The notes: generated by a model not told the origin, from the letters alone. A DNA stretch of 64,000 bases from Psychromonas sp. MB-3u-54 (GCF_002836415.1 NZ_PJBP01000184.1:1-64000); one strand, 5' to 3'. Shown: positions 29,172 through 39,685, counted from the first letter of the stretch. Made by a program: numbers and translations.

Positions 29172-29689
29172 GGTTTTTTATCATTTTACTCATGAGCTTT
29201 CCCTTATTCTCATGTGTGGATACCGATCTTGATGATTTAAATCGCTTTGTTGTAGAAACTAAAACAAAAAATCACCCACTTGATGATAAAGTGCCTACTT
29301 TTAAGCAAATTAATCCCTTAAGCTTTACGCAAGCAGCGGGTCGTAATCCTTTTAGTGAACCTAAGGCTGAAGTTGTCACTGCTATCGTTAATGTACCTAA
29401 AAGTTGCCCTCAGCCTAATTTAAATCGCAAAAAACAAGCTCTGGAGATGTATTCCCTTGATAACTTGACGATGCGAGGAACGGTATTGGTCGATCAAGTG
29501 CTCTGGGGGCTGGTGAAGGTTACGAAAGGGGAGTTATACAAAGTTAAACCCGGCTATTATTTGGGCTTGAATCACGGTAAAATTGTAAACATAACAGAAG
29601 ATAAAATTGATTTATTAGAGTTAGCCGTGGATAGGGATGGTTGCTGGCAGGAACGGATAACCAAAATAATGTTAAGCTCTTCTGAATGA
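29168..29689 (+). CDS. pilP: Type IV pilus lipoprotein PilP
   Basis: PilP is an inner-membrane-anchored lipoprotein that links the PilNO complex to the PilQ secretin. The 173-residue precursor has a short signal with lipobox PLFSC (Cys16 lipidated). It has the conserved GRNPFSEP segment and, in the C-terminal HR-like domain, YSLDNLTMRGTV and VKPGYYLGLNHGKIV. The ATG overlaps the pilO stop as ATGA. The spacing to pilQ is 27 bases. Confidence 0.95.
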   Translation: MRFFIILLMSFPLFSCVDTDLDDLNRFVVETKTKNHPLDDKVPTFKQINPLSFTQAAGRNPFSEPKAEVVTAIVNVPKSCPQPNLNRKKQALEMYSLDNLTMRGTVLVDQVLWGLVKVTKGELYKVKPGYYLGLNHGKIVNITEDKIDLLELAVDRDGCWQERITKIMLSSSE

Positions 29690-29716
29690 TCTTAAAACAG
29701 GGATGGAATAAGCGCC

Positions 29717-31843
29717 ATGAATACATCATATTTAAAAACTTTATTTAATATTTTGCCGCTGGCATTATTGCTTTATTCCACTATTGGATCGGCTGAATCA
29801 CAACTCGGTAAGCTTGATATTAATCCTCTCGTGGATGGCAAATTTGAATTGAGGTTTGCATTCAACGAATCTATTAGCGGCTACCAGGATAAATTATATT
29901 ATCGCCCGAACAAATTAGTTATTGATGTTGAAGACGCGAGTTCCGTTTTAGCGCTAAACCCTATTGAAATTGAAAAAGGGGGGGTTAATAATGTTGCAAC
30001 CAAGAGGACCGAAGAGGGCTTGCGTTTAATTATTACCCTTGACACTTTGATGCCCTATCGTGTTGTACAGGAAGATAGTATTCTTTTGGTGCATTTCGGT
30101 CATAGCGGGCCGGATATAGCCGTGAGCGATAAACAGGAGCTTGCTCTGGCGGCCGCTGTTGTCCAATATTCCGGCAGCCAAATAACCAAAGCTGCAACGG
30201 AAAAGGTTAATTCATCTACTCTATCCTCCGATTTGACAACACCTAAGGGTTACGTTAACAGTATTCATTCACTTGACTTTAAGCGTGGCTCAGAGGGGCA
30301 AGGTAAGTTATTAGTGTACCTTGATAACTCCAGTGTGGCTGTCGACATTCGTCGTCGTAATAATCAGTTGATCGCTGAATTTCAGAGTACTTATATACCC
30401 GATGAACTATTGTATATTATGGACGTGGTCGATTTCGCCACTGCAGTAGAAAAAGTTGAAAGCTTTAAAGACGACGGAAAAACGCGCCTTATTTTTGATA
30501 TTAAAGATCAATATAATTATCGTTATGATCAGTTAGATACCCTGTTTATGATTGAGATATCTGAAAAATCTAAAGATCCAAAAGGAAGTTCCTATCAGGG
30601 AAAAGCCATCTCTTTAAACTTCCAGGATATCCCGGTGCGCACTGTGCTGCAGTTGATTGCCGATTTTAATGGTTTTAACTTGGTCATTACTGATTCTGTC
30701 AATAGTAATATAACCTTGCGGCTTGATGATGTGCCCTGGGAACAAGCCCTGGACATTATTTTAAAAGTTAAAGGACTTGGCAAGCGTCTGGACGGTAATG
30801 TATTAATGATTGCTCCTGCTACCGAGTTAGCTGCAAAAGAACGCGAGCAGTTAGAATCAGAAAATGCAGTGGCCAATTTAGCGCCTCTGTATTCTGAATT
30901 TATCCAAATAAATTATGCGAAAGTAGCTGATATTTCTGCTATGTTATCGAGTGATAAAACCAGTCTATTGTCGATACGTGGTGCTGTTAGTGCAGATGAC
31001 CGTACTAATACCTTATTAATAAAAGATACTGCTGCTGTGATTGATGCGGTGAAAGACATGATTGAACTATTGGATATACCGGTTCGTCAGGTAGTGATAG
31101 AAGCGCGTATGGTCACCGTCGATGATTCGGTAGGTGAGGAGTTAGGTATCAAGTGGGGAATGACTTCAGTCGATACTGATAGTGGAATATCGGGTTCACT
31201 TGCCGGTATAGAAAGCACACAAGCAGGCAGCAGTTCAATTAATGACCGTTTAAATGTTAATCTGCCCGTTACCGATGCTGCTGGTACTATTGCTTTTCAG
31301 GTTGCGAAGCTTGCTAATGGTGATATTTTAGACTTGGAACTTTCTGCACTGGAGAGCGAAAATAAAGCCGAAATTATAGCCAGTCCGCGGATCACCACGG
31401 CGAATCAGCAAACTGCCTATATCGAACAGGGCACAGAGATTCCTTATGTAGAGTCAGCCTCATCCGGTGCAACCTCCGTGGCTTTCAAAAAAGCCGTATT
31501 AAGTCTTACGGTGACGCCGCAAATTACCCCCGATAACAAGGTGATCTTAGATCTGGAAATCACCCAGGACTCAGTGGGTGATACTGTTGCTGCCGGTACC
31601 GGTACTGCCGTTGCTATTAATACGCAGAAAATCGGCACCCAGGTCTTAGTCGGTAACGGCGAAACATTGGTTTTAGGGGGGATTTATCAACAACGTATCT
31701 CAACGGATGTGACTAAAGTACCTCTTTTGGGGGATATCCCCTATTTAGGTGCATTGTTTAGAACAACTAATAACCAAAATAGTAAGTCTGAGTTGTTGAT
31801 TTTTGTCACACCAAGAATAGTCATGCAAACTAAATTCCGATAA
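29717..31843 (+). CDS. pilQ: Type IV pilus secretin PilQ
   Basis: PilQ forms the outer-membrane channel through which the pilus emerges. The 708-residue precursor has a signal peptide ending near Ala26 (GSAES), two AMIN-like beta domains (about 30-115 and 170-275) that bind peptidoglycan, an STN domain near 295-365 (ISLNFQDIPVRTVLQLIADF), a secretin N domain near 390-460, and the C-terminal secretin barrel with VVIEARMVTVDDS and the closing VPLLGDIPYLGALFRT. All parts look intact, so the cell can probably assemble type IV pili if the major pilin and motors are encoded elsewhere. Confidence 0.97.
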   Translation: MNTSYLKTLFNILPLALLLYSTIGSAESQLGKLDINPLVDGKFELRFAFNESISGYQDKLYYRPNKLVIDVEDASSVLALNPIEIEKGGVNNVATKRTEEGLRLIITLDTLMPYRVVQEDSILLVHFGHSGPDIAVSDKQELALAAAVVQYSGSQITKAATEKVNSSTLSSDLTTPKGYVNSIHSLDFKRGSEGQGKLLVYLDNSSVAVDIRRRNNQLIAEFQSTYIPDELLYIMDVVDFATAVEKVESFKDDGKTRLIFDIKDQYNYRYDQLDTLFMIEISEKSKDPKGSSYQGKAISLNFQDIPVRTVLQLIADFNGFNLVITDSVNSNITLRLDDVPWEQALDIILKVKGLGKRLDGNVLMIAPATELAAKEREQLESENAVANLAPLYSEFIQINYAKVADISAMLSSDKTSLLSIRGAVSADDRTNTLLIKDTAAVIDAVKDMIELLDIPVRQVVIEARMVTVDDSVGEELGIKWGMTSVDTDSGISGSLAGIESTQAGSSSINDRLNVNLPVTDAAGTIAFQVAKLANGDILDLELSALESENKAEIIASPRITTANQQTAYIEQGTEIPYVESASSGATSVAFKKAVLSLTVTPQITPDNKVILDLEITQDSVGDTVAAGTGTAVAINTQKIGTQVLVGNGETLVLGGIYQQRISTDVTKVPLLGDIPYLGALFRTTNNQNSKSELLIFVTPRIVMQTKFR

Positions 31844-32013
31844 AACGCCTTTCCTAACTGTTTTTGAGCAACAATCTATAAGCCTGAAGGTAATCTTTGG
31901 GCTTATTTTACTTATGGGCTTGCAATGGCTTATTAACAATTGCGATAATATACAACACTTCTCTTTTTCTAAAGGGTGTTCCCAGTAATTAATCACTTGA
32001 GTAATAATTCAAC

Positions 32014-32529
32014 ATGGCAGAACAACGTAATATTTTCTTAATTGGCCCAATGGGGGCCGGCAAAAGCACAATTGGTCGTCATTTAGCACAAATGTTACAC
32101 CTTGATTTTCTTGATTCTGACGCAGAGATTGAGAAAAAAACGGGTGCAGACATTGCGTGGGTTTTTGATGTGGAAGGCGAAGAGGGTTTCCGTACTCGCG
32201 AACAAAGCATGATTGATGAACTGACACAAAAACATGGTATCGTTTTAGCAACGGGAGGCGGTGCACTTATTCGCCCTGAAAATAGAATACATTTATCGGC
32301 GCGAGGTATTGTTGTTTACTTAAAGACCAGTGTAAATAAACAGTTAGCCCGGACATTAAAAGATAAACGCCGTCCATTGTTACAAACGGATGATCCGCGC
32401 ACGGTATTAGAAGCACTAGCTGAAACACGTAACGAGTTTTATGATGAAGTGGCTGATTATACGATGGAAACGGATGAACAAAGCGCGAAGGTCGTCGCCA
32501 GTCAAATCATTGCATTATTGGATTTCTAA
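32014..32529 (+). CDS. aroK: Shikimate kinase I
   Basis: AroK phosphorylates shikimate at the 3-hydroxyl in the chorismate pathway. The 171-residue protein has the Walker [10 protein letters not shown] at residues 11-19, the shikimate-binding [11 protein letters not shown] and FRTREQ segments, and the [10 protein letters not shown] Walker B region. aroB starts at the final base of its stop codon, so the two are coupled. The placement between pilQ and aroB is the conserved gammaproteobacterial order. Confidence 0.97.
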   Translation: MAEQRNIFLIGPMGAGKSTIGRHLAQMLHLDFLDSDAEIEKKTGADIAWVFDVEGEEGFRTREQSMIDELTQKHGIVLATGGGALIRPENRIHLSARGIVVYLKTSVNKQLARTLKDKRRPLLQTDDPRTVLEALAETRNEFYDEVADYTMETDEQSAKVVASQIIALLDF

Positions 32530-33599
32530 TGGAAAAGATAGTTGTAGACTTAGGTGAACGTAGTTATCCGATATCAATTGGTGAAGGTTTATTAACTCAA
32601 ACAGCGTTATTCAAAGCGGTGATCAAGGGTAAAAAAGTAATGATTGTCAGCAATGAAACCGTTGCGCCTTTGTATTTAGCTTGTTGTAAAGAGACCTTAA
32701 TTGATTTTCAGATAGACGAAGTTATTTTACCCGATGGTGAAAAGTTCAAAAATCTACACACTTTTGAAATTATTTTAACCGCTTTGCTGTCTAACAAACA
32801 CGCTCGTGATACGACTATTATTGCGCTTGGTGGCGGGGTTATCGGTGATATGGCTGGTTTTGCTGCCGCTTGTTATCAGCGCGGAGTACCCTTTATCCAA
32901 GTGCCAACCACAGTCCTGGCACAAGTTGATTCTTCCGTTGGCGGAAAAACAGCGGTTAATCACCCTCTGGGTAAGAATATGATTGGCGCGTTTTATCAAC
33001 CTCAGTCAGTTATTATCGATATAGATTGTCTTAAAACATTACCTGCGCGTGAATTTTCAGCGGGAATGGCAGAAGTCATTAAATACGGCATTCTTTATGA
33101 CCAGGCATTTTTTATCTGGCTTGAAAAAAATGTTACCGCGATTAAAACTTTACAGCCCGCTGAAATCACTTATATGATTAAGCGTTGCTGCGAAATTAAA
33201 GCTGAAATTGTCTCTCTGGATGAAAAAGAGGGCGGTATTCGCGCACTGTTGAATCTCGGACATACCTTTGGTCATGCGATAGAGGCTGAGCAAGGTTATG
33301 GTAATTGGCTGCATGGTGAAGCCGTAGCGGCAGGTATGGTACTGGCTGCAAAAACCGCTTTAAACCTTGGCCTGATTGAATCTGCACAAATTGAGCAAAT
33401 TATATTATTAATTAAACAATTTGATCTGCCGATTAATGCACCGGAAAATATGGGCTACGATCAGTTTTTCGAGCATATGCAACTGGATAAAAAAGTATTA
33501 GATGGCAGATTACGTTTGATTTTACCGACCTCGATCGGTCGCTGTGAAATATTTGATAATGTCAGTGAAATGGTGCTGCGCGGTGTTATAGAGTCTTAA
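32529..33599 (+). CDS. aroB: 3-dehydroquinate synthase
   Basis: AroB makes 3-dehydroquinate from DAHP using NAD+ and a divalent metal. The 356-residue protein has [21 protein letters not shown] (NAD-binding), [19 protein letters not shown], and the metal ligands in AEVIKYG and in [11 protein letters not shown] and WLHGEAV. It is coupled to aroK by TAATG. A 205-base gap with no visible structure separates it from damX. Confidence 0.97.
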   Translation: MEKIVVDLGERSYPISIGEGLLTQTALFKAVIKGKKVMIVSNETVAPLYLACCKETLIDFQIDEVILPDGEKFKNLHTFEIILTALLSNKHARDTTIIALGGGVIGDMAGFAAACYQRGVPFIQVPTTVLAQVDSSVGGKTAVNHPLGKNMIGAFYQPQSVIIDIDCLKTLPAREFSAGMAEVIKYGILYDQAFFIWLEKNVTAIKTLQPAEITYMIKRCCEIKAEIVSLDEKEGGIRALLNLGHTFGHAIEAEQGYGNWLHGEAVAAGMVLAAKTALNLGLIESAQIEQIILLIKQFDLPINAPENMGYDQFFEHMQLDKKVLDGRLRLILPTSIGRCEIFDNVSEMVLRGVIES

Positions 33600-33804
33600 A
33601 TTGACTGATGCTGAGTCTAATATGATCAGCTGGGTGAAAAGAATAAAAATCATATTTTATGAAATGCAGTAGCGGATAGGCTAGTCTGTTGTTTTATTAT
33701 ATTATTTTTATTTATAAGCAGTGTATAAAACACAGTCTTGAATAATACTCATCTGATAAAATAATAACTTATGTGTTAACAGAGTCATTTAATGAGCAGA
33801 GAAA

Positions 33805-34665
33805 ATGAGCACTAATTCTGAATATGATAAACGACCCTCACGGGCCCAAGAAAATTTATCTCAACTGTTATTATTACTTGCAATGTTGATGGTTGTTGTG
33901 AGTTTTGCTGTTTATTTTTTTTCCGGCTCATCAAGCGAATTGATCGATCCAGTACAAAAAAGGGTGATCAATAAAGCGCCCGAGACAGTGATTACGGAAA
34001 ATTGGCATGAGGATCAGCAGGGTCTGATAGAAAATACGCAGTACAGCGTTGGCGCTAGTGACCTTAGTGATAAGCGGGTGGTTATTTCTAAGCAGGAACT
34101 GATTGGCTTAGAACAACGTTATCGTATTGATCTTGTGGAGATAGAAAAAAATCAATTGCTGGCGGAAATTGAAAATCAGCAGCCTGATGAAATGATAGCG
34201 GCTAATAATGATCAGCCAAATATCTCAATCATAAAAATGAGTGAATCATCTGATTCGCAAATTGATATGGTTAATGGGCAGGCAGAATTATTTTCATCGC
34301 TAGAAAAAAATGATCATTTTTCGGAAGGTGCAGGGCAACTCAATGGGGGTAATTTAATATTGACGCCGATCGAGAGTCTGCTTGCTAAGTCCCCGTCTTT
34401 ATTTACCTTAAGATTATCAGCAATGGGTAGCTGGGAAAAACTGCAGGCCTTTGTACAGCTGCATGATCTGCTTAAAGAAAATATTTATGTTTACCGGACC
34501 ATTAAAAATAATAAACCTTGGTATGTTGTTCTGCTTGGCGAATACAGCAGTTTGAGCGCCGCAAAAATTGCCCAGCAAAGTTTACCCGGTGCTTTATTCG
34601 ACTTGCCATCACAAGTGTTCTCCTACAAAGAGATCCAGCAGGATTTACAATTACAAAATGACTAA
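33805..34665 (+). CDS. damX: SPOR-domain membrane protein, DamX-like
   Basis: DamX is an inner-membrane division protein whose periplasmic SPOR domain binds denuded septal peptidoglycan. This 286-residue protein has a cytoplasmic N-terminus, one membrane helix at about residues 22-42, a long polar linker and a C-terminal SPOR domain at about 196-275 (LFTLRLSAMGSWEKLQAFV). It is shorter than E. coli DamX, mostly in the linker. Its place between aroB and dam identifies it, because sequence outside the SPOR domain is poorly conserved. The stop overlaps the dam start by eight bases. Confidence 0.85.
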   Translation: MSTNSEYDKRPSRAQENLSQLLLLLAMLMVVVSFAVYFFSGSSSELIDPVQKRVINKAPETVITENWHEDQQGLIENTQYSVGASDLSDKRVVISKQELIGLEQRYRIDLVEIEKNQLLAEIENQQPDEMIAANNDQPNISIIKMSESSDSQIDMVNGQAELFSSLEKNDHFSEGAGQLNGGNLILTPIESLLAKSPSLFTLRLSAMGSWEKLQAFVQLHDLLKENIYVYRTIKNNKPWYVVLLGEYSSLSAAKIAQQSLPGALFDLPSQVFSYKEIQQDLQLQND

Positions 34666-35488
34666 AAAAAATCGTGCATTCCTAAAATGGGCAGGTGGTA
34701 AATTCGCACTAACCGAACAAATCAATCAACGTTTGCCTCAGGGTAGACGTCTTATCGAACCCTTTGTCGGGGCGGGCTCTGTCTTCCTAAACAGTAATTA
34801 TGATGAATACCTGCTTAATGATATTAATCCTGATTTGATCGAGATGTATAAAATAGTCAAACGTAAACCGAAACAGTTTATCATTGACGCCAAATACTAT
34901 TTCCAGGATGCATTTAATAACGAGGCTATTTATTATCAGCTGCGTAGTGAATTTAATGGCTGTACAGATGTTTACAAGCGTTCATTATTATTCCTTTATC
35001 TGAATCGTTTTGGTTATAACGGGTTATGTCGTTATAATAAAAGTGGTGGTTTTAACGTGCCATTTGGACGCTATAAGAAGCCTTATTTTCCGGAAAAAGA
35101 GCTGCTTGTTTTTTCTGAAAAAGCTAAAAAAGCGACTTTTACCTGTAAACCTTATCAGAAATTATTTCAGTATTTACGTGATGATGATGTTTTATATTGC
35201 GACCCTCCCTATGTGGCGCTGAGTAAAAGCGCATCATTTACCAGTTATGCAAGTAATGGTTTTTCTCTGGATGATCAAGCTAACCTTGCCAAACTTGCAC
35301 GTGAATCAAAGTGCAGCGTTTTAGTGAGTAACCACGACACCATTTTAACCCAGGAGCTCTATCGGGATGCTTCCTGCGACAAGATTCAGGTATCTCGCAC
35401 TATCAGTAGTAAATCGTCAACTCGTCAACCTGTGGGGGAATTGTTCGCACTGTTTGATGCGCAATTTTCTACCCCGAAAGTGCCATAA
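34658..35488 (+). CDS. dam: DNA adenine methylase Dam (GATC)
   Basis: Dam methylates adenine in GATC and directs mismatch repair and replication timing. The 276-residue protein has FLKWAGGKF (AdoMet motif I) at residues 8-15, FVGAGSVF, and the catalytic DPPY at 182-185, all in alpha-class order. The ATG at 34658 is chosen because it gives the canonical KKNRAFLKWAGGK start; an in-frame TTG lies upstream but is unlikely. It is the chromosomal Dam of the aroKB-damX-dam-rpe block, not a restriction-linked enzyme. Confidence 0.97.
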   Translation: MTKKNRAFLKWAGGKFALTEQINQRLPQGRRLIEPFVGAGSVFLNSNYDEYLLNDINPDLIEMYKIVKRKPKQFIIDAKYYFQDAFNNEAIYYQLRSEFNGCTDVYKRSLLFLYLNRFGYNGLCRYNKSGGFNVPFGRYKKPYFPEKELLVFSEKAKKATFTCKPYQKLFQYLRDDDVLYCDPPYVALSKSASFTSYASNGFSLDDQANLAKLARESKCSVLVSNHDTILTQELYRDASCDKIQVSRTISSKSSTRQPVGELFALFDAQFSTPKVP

Positions 35489-35709
35489 ATAAAAAAGATC
35501 TGTTCCATTTAGCTGTTGTTATCGTTTTAATTCTTTAAATTACAATATGTTATAAAAATATGATAATGGCTATCATCTTAATATTTACAAGCTGTTAGGC
35601 ATAAGCAATAAAGCTTTCAACAATCATCTTGAATAGAGCCAATAAAAAATAGTTTGTTTGCTTTTGCTTCGGTAGAATACGCATTCACTTTAGCAAACGG
35701 AAACCTATC

Positions 35710-36378
35710 ATGACCGACTATTTAATTGCCCCTTCAATCCTTTCTGCTGATTTTGCACGGTTGGGGGAAGATGTTGAAAAAGTATTAGACGCTGGTGCCG
35801 ATGTAGTACATTTTGATGTAATGGATAATCATTACGTGCCTAACTTAACCATTGGTCCAATGGTTTGTAAGGCCCTACGAGACTATGGTATTACAGCGCC
35901 AATTGATGTACATCTTATGGTAAAACCGGTCGATACTATGATAGTTGAGTTTGCAAAAGCGGGCGCATCTATTATTACTTTTCACCCTGAAGCCTCTGAA
36001 CATGTTGACCGCTCGTTACAATTAATTAAAGAACACGGCTGTAAAGCCGGTTTAGTGTTAAACCCTGCTACTTCATTAGAAGTATTAACCCATGTTATGG
36101 ATAAACTCGACGTGGTGTTATTAATGTCGGTAAATCCCGGTTATGGTGGTCAATCATTTATTCCGCACACCCTTGAAAAATTACGTCAGGTTAAAAAATT
36201 GATCACCGCTAGCGGTCGCGATATTCGTTTGCAGGTTGATGGCGGTGTTAAAACTGACAATATTAAAGCAATAGCAGAAGCAGGTGCAGATATGTTTGTA
36301 GCGGGCTCTGCTATTTTTAATCAGCCTGACTATAAAGTTGTGATAGATCAAATGCGTACTGAGTTAACTAATATTTAA
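35710..36378 (+). CDS. rpe: Ribulose-phosphate 3-epimerase
   Basis: Rpe interconverts ribulose 5-phosphate and xylulose 5-phosphate in the pentose phosphate pathway. The 222-residue TIM-barrel protein has [31 protein letters not shown] with the catalytic Asp, [21 protein letters not shown], and VDGGVKTDN with the second Asp. It is separated from dam by 221 bases and followed by 458 gene-free bases where gph would be expected. Confidence 0.97.
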   Translation: MTDYLIAPSILSADFARLGEDVEKVLDAGADVVHFDVMDNHYVPNLTIGPMVCKALRDYGITAPIDVHLMVKPVDTMIVEFAKAGASIITFHPEASEHVDRSLQLIKEHGCKAGLVLNPATSLEVLTHVMDKLDVVLLMSVNPGYGGQSFIPHTLEKLRQVKKLITASGRDIRLQVDGGVKTDNIKAIAEAGADMFVAGSAIFNQPDYKVVIDQMRTELTNI

Positions 36379-36836
36379 TATGTAAAAGAAAAATATTAAA
36401 CTTATCTGTTTTGGTCTATGACATTGTCAGGATCAACGGATTAAAAACTGGGATGGGTAAGGGGTTTCCTGAAATGAGCCGTTACCCATGCCGGTAAAAA
36501 AAGTTGATAGGCATTCTTTCAAGCAGGCCGTGAACCTTTCTTAAAGGCCCTTCGCAAGTTTATTTAAACAGCGCTTCAAGTTTATATTCGAAGCTTTAAA
36601 TATACTGCATAGAAAAGGTTATAAAACAGCGCAACTGCTCAGGATTCAAAATAAACCACAGCGCAGCAGGTCTGGACAAGTTCTCTCTCACTAAAGCACG
36701 ATGATATTTTGGCAAGCCAAAAACTCATTGCACTGATAACTATGATAAGCCGCTCTGATTGCTAAATCCGAATGACATAATTGATCAATTTAACGAATTA
36801 TTAGATCTACCTTCAGGGTAGATAAAGGATAGGAAA
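36379..36836. other. Gene-free region between rpe and trpS, gph absent
   Basis: In E. coli and many relatives gph (phosphoglycolate phosphatase) lies here. The 458 bases are too short for it and I see no HAD motif in any frame. Structures visible are an inverted repeat ATGGGTAA/TTACCCAT at 36453-36489 and the short hairpin just before trpS. Confidence 0.6.
36805..36823 (+). promoter_or_regulatory. Hairpin just upstream of the trpS ribosome-binding site
   Basis: ATCTACC (36805-36811) and GGTAGAT (36817-36823) form a perfect 7-bp stem with a five-base loop. The trpS AAGGATAGG site begins two bases later. Its position suggests an effect on translation or mRNA stability, but this is inference only. 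Confidence 0.45.
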
Positions 36837-37838
36837 ATGACTAAACCAATAGTTTTAAGCGGTTGCCAGCCTTCGGGATCGTTAACCATAGGTAATTATA
36901 TGGGCGCATTGCGTCAATGGGTTGAGATGCAAAAAACCCACGACTGCCTTTTTTGCCTAGTTGATTTACATGCTATTACCGTTCGCCAGGATCCACAAGC
37001 ACTGCGCAAAGCAATTTATGATGGTTTAGCAATGTACCAGGCTGTGGGCATTGATCCGCAAAAAAGCACCATGTTTATTCAGTCACAAGTGCCAGAGCAC
37101 GCAGAGCTTTCATGGATCTTAAACTGTTATACGCAAATGGGTGAATTAAACCGAATGACCCAGTTTAAGGATAAATCGCAAAAGAATGTCACTAATATTA
37201 ATGTTGGTTTATTCAGTTATCCGGTATTGATGGCTGCCGATATTCTTATTTATGGCCCTAAACATGTTCCCGTCGGCAGTGATCAGAAACAGCATCTTGA
37301 ATTAGCGCGTGATATTGCGCTCCGTTTCAATAATGCCTATGGTGATACTTTTGTGGTGCCTGAGCCTGCTATTCCTGAACATGGTGCACGCATTATGAGT
37401 CTGCAGGAGCCGACGAAGAAAATGTCAAAGTCCGACGATAATGTTAAAAACTTTATTGGTTTGCTAGAAGATCCTAAGAAGATTTTGAAAAAAATAAAAA
37501 GTGCAGAGACGGACTCTGATCAGCAGGCACGTATCTATTTTGATCCCGTTGAAAAACCGGGTGTTTCAAATCTACTGACGCTGCTTTCCTGCTCGACGGG
37601 CAAGTCTATTGAAAGTCTGATCCCTGCATACGAAGATAAAATGTATGGTCATCTGAAGAGTGATACAGCAGACGCTGTAGTGAATCTGTTAGAGCCGATT
37701 CAGGCCCGCTTTAAAGAGTTGCGCAAGGATGAGCCAGCATTACAGGCGATTGCGCGTGCTGGTGCGCAGAAGGCGCGTGTACGTGCTGCTGATACATTAG
37801 CGAAAGTTTACGATAAAGTGGGTTTTTTACCAAAATAG
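36837..37838 (+). CDS. trpS: Tryptophanyl-tRNA synthetase
   Basis: TrpS charges tRNA-Trp. The 333-residue class I enzyme has the HIGH-like motif in [13 protein letters not shown] (residues 12-24) and the KMSKS motif in KKMSKSDDN. The strong AAGGATAGGA site supports the start. It closes the aroKB-damX-dam-rpe-trpS block and is followed by a bidirectional terminator. Confidence 0.98.
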   Translation: MTKPIVLSGCQPSGSLTIGNYMGALRQWVEMQKTHDCLFCLVDLHAITVRQDPQALRKAIYDGLAMYQAVGIDPQKSTMFIQSQVPEHAELSWILNCYTQMGELNRMTQFKDKSQKNVTNINVGLFSYPVLMAADILIYGPKHVPVGSDQKQHLELARDIALRFNNAYGDTFVVPEPAIPEHGARIMSLQEPTKKMSKSDDNVKNFIGLLEDPKKILKKIKSAETDSDQQARIYFDPVEKPGVSNLLTLLSCSTGKSIESLIPAYEDKMYGHLKSDTADAVVNLLEPIQARFKELRKDEPALQAIARAGAQKARVRAADTLAKVYDKVGFLPK

Positions 37839-37859
37839 CCTGTTTATTAAGCAAACAAA

Positions 37860-37899
37860 AAAAGCGGAGTGTTGTTAGTAACAATGACTCCGCTTTTTT
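37860..37899. terminator. Bidirectional terminator between trpS and gloA
   Basis: AAAAGCGGAGT (37860-37870) pairs perfectly with ACTCCGCTTTT (37887-37897), an 11-bp stem with a 16-base loop and flanking A and T runs. It serves the convergent trpS and gloA genes. Confidence 0.9.
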
Positions 37900-37911
37900 A
37901 TGAAAAGGGCT

Positions 37912-38325
37912 TTATGACCCTGCACCTAAGCCCTTGCCAGCGTCTTTTTTATTAATTAATTCAATTTGATAACCATCGGGATCTTTAACAAAAGCGATCA
38001 CTGTTGTGCCGCCTTTAACCGGCCCTGCTTCACGGGTGACCAGGCCGCCCATTCTTTTTATCATTTCACAGGTAGCGTAAATATCATCGCTTTCAATGGC
38101 GATATGCCCGTAAGCATTGCCCAAATCATATTCCGTTGTGCCCCAATTGTAAGTGAGTTCCAGTACAGTCGTATCAGATTCATCACCGTAACCTAAAAAT
38201 GCCAGCGTATATTTATAGTCAGCATTGTCAGATTGACGGAGTAATTTCATCTGTAAAGTATTAGTGTAAAAATCGATCGATTTTTGTAAGTCAGTAACAC
38301 GTAACATGGTATGTAATAAGCGCAT
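37912..38325 (-). CDS. gloA: Lactoylglutathione lyase (glyoxalase I)
   Basis: GloA isomerises the hemithioacetal of methylglyoxal and glutathione to lactoylglutathione. The 137-residue protein has all four metal ligands at the same positions as in E. coli: His5, Glu56, His74 and Glu122. It is thus expected to be a nickel-type enzyme. The ATG at 38325 is chosen over an in-frame TTG at 38331 because it has an AGGA site at the right distance. It complements MgsA, encoded at 19.5 kb. Confidence 0.97.
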   Translation of the reverse strand: MRLLHTMLRVTDLQKSIDFYTNTLQMKLLRQSDNADYKYTLAFLGYGDESDTTVLELTYNWGTTEYDLGNAYGHIAIESDDIYATCEMIKRMGGLVTREAGPVKGGTTVIAFVKDPDGYQIELINKKDAGKGLGAGS

Positions 38326-38414
38326 TTTCAATTCCTATTTTGGTGCGGAAGATGAGTGATCTATTTTAACCTGCATAAAGAAAAAATCAGTGGACTTTGT
38401 CTCAGCCATAAAAA

Positions 38415-38432
38415 AGCCACCTTAAGGTGGCT
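38415..38432 (-). terminator. Terminator of the cytochrome c5 gene
   Basis: AGCCACC (38415-38421) and GGTGGCT (38426-38432) form a 7-bp stem with a TTAA loop. On the minus strand it is followed by a run of T, which fits a terminator for the gene ending at 38457. Confidence 0.85.
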
Positions 38433-38456
38433 AAATTAGATAATTCATCTTACAGA

Positions 38457-38876
38457 CTAAAGGCCATTAGTTAAGAACGCAATAGTAGAGACGATTTCCT
38501 GCTCGCTACAGTCACCGCATGTGCCTTTTGCTGGCATAGAATTAAAGCCTTCCAGCGCATGTTTGAGCAGTGTTTCAGCACCCTGTGCTATACGGGGTTG
38601 CCATGCATCTGCATCGCCTTTTTTCGGTGCGCCAAGCACGCCACTGCCATGACAGGCCACGCAGTAAGTGTTATAAATTTTTTCACCTGATCTCGGACCA
38701 GCGGGTTCTGTTGGTTCTTGCTGCGCGGTCATTATTTCACCATCCAAATAAACGCTACCTACCGGTGCAATACGTTCAGCAATGGCTGCTTCGGAAAGAT
38801 CTTGTGCAAAGCCTGCAGTGCTGAATAGGCTTATTGTTAAGCCCATAAGCAGGGTAATACGTTTAATAAGGTTCAC
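38457..38876 (-). CDS. Cytochrome c5 family protein (class I c-type cytochrome)
   Basis: This is a small periplasmic electron carrier. The precursor of about 139 residues has a cleavable signal ending near Ala24 (GFAQD), a haem-binding CVACH motif with Cys72, Cys75 and His76, a Met ligand in NSMPAKG, and an extra cysteine pair (CGDC) after it, which is typical of the cytochrome c5 group. A GTG at 38876 is preferred as start because GGAG lies six bases before it; an in-frame ATG at 38888 adds four residues but has no clear site. Confidence 0.88.
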   Translation of the reverse strand: MNLIKRITLLMGLTISLFSTAGFAQDLSEAAIAERIAPVGSVYLDGEIMTAQQEPTEPAGPRSGEKIYNTYCVACHGSGVLGAPKKGDADAWQPRIAQGAETLLKHALEGFNSMPAKGTCGDCSEQEIVSTIAFLTNGL

Positions 38877-38973
38877 GGTAAACTCCATTTTGCTGTTGTG
38901 TAAGGATTTTTCGATATTATAAAAGTGTTAATTATAACGAGGTTGATTATAACTACCAACGCCTTTATTAGGA

Positions 38974-39570
38974 TTATTGCTTCCAGTTCACTATTTTTTT
39001 TTCTTTACCGCTTAAAATCCGGCGAATATTGCCAATATGGCGAAGCACAATTAATATCGACAGCATGCTGACGGATATTGCATATTCAGGATTTATCTGC
39101 TGGACAAAAAAAGGCGCTGCAATGGCGACCACTATCGCGGCCAACGAAGCATAACCACTAACAGCAATAGTAAATAACCAAGTTAAAACAAGTAAGCCGG
39201 TTAAATCCATACCCAAAGGCAATAAAGTACCTAAACCGGTGGCGACCGCTTTGCCGCCTTTAAATTGAAAATAGGGTGGAAAAATATGTCCGAGGCAGGC
39301 TGCAATACCAATCACGCCAATCATAATAGGCGAATAACCCCAAAAATAAGCCAGATAGACAGGTAGGGTACCTTTTAACAGGTCAAAAATAAGCACCGCA
39401 CTGGCAGCTTGAGCTGCATGTAAACGTAACATGTTAGTGGCGCCAGGATTCTTTGATCCTGCAGCGCGAGGATCCGGCCACCCTTTGGCTTTACATAATA
39501 AAATCGCTCCGTTAAGCGCACCGAACAGGTAGGCACCAAGAATAAATATTAAAGTCATCAGGTTAATCAT
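38974..39570 (-). CDS. plsY: Acyl-phosphate glycerol-3-phosphate acyltransferase PlsY
   Basis: PlsY acylates glycerol 3-phosphate from acyl-phosphate at the inner membrane. The 198-residue protein has about five membrane helices and the three conserved loops: RAAGSKNPGATNMLR, HIFPPYFQFKGGKAVATGLG, and the C-terminal RHIGNIRRILSGKEKK. It is divergent from folB, as in E. coli. plsB, the alternative first acyltransferase, begins at the right end of the window, so the organism has both. Confidence 0.95.
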   Translation of the reverse strand: MINLMTLIFILGAYLFGALNGAILLCKAKGWPDPRAAGSKNPGATNMLRLHAAQAASAVLIFDLLKGTLPVYLAYFWGYSPIMIGVIGIAACLGHIFPPYFQFKGGKAVATGLGTLLPLGMDLTGLLVLTWLFTIAVSGYASLAAIVVAIAAPFFVQQINPEYAISVSMLSILIVLRHIGNIRRILSGKEKKIVNWKQ

Positions 39571-39685
39571 TTCTATATATTTCTCCCTGTTCAGGTAACA
39601 TATGGTGCTGCTATTTATTGTCTGCGATAGTACGTGGATTTATTGTTAAGTGGTAGCGTTTTAACTTACTCCGACAGGTTGGAAA

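Noticed and set aside
34658-35488. Dam as part of a restriction-modification system
   Set aside because: It sits in the conserved aroKB-damX-dam-rpe block and no restriction enzyme gene is present.
36379-36836. Remnant of gph
   Set aside because: No HAD motif in any frame, and the interval is far too short; absence is recorded as a finding instead.
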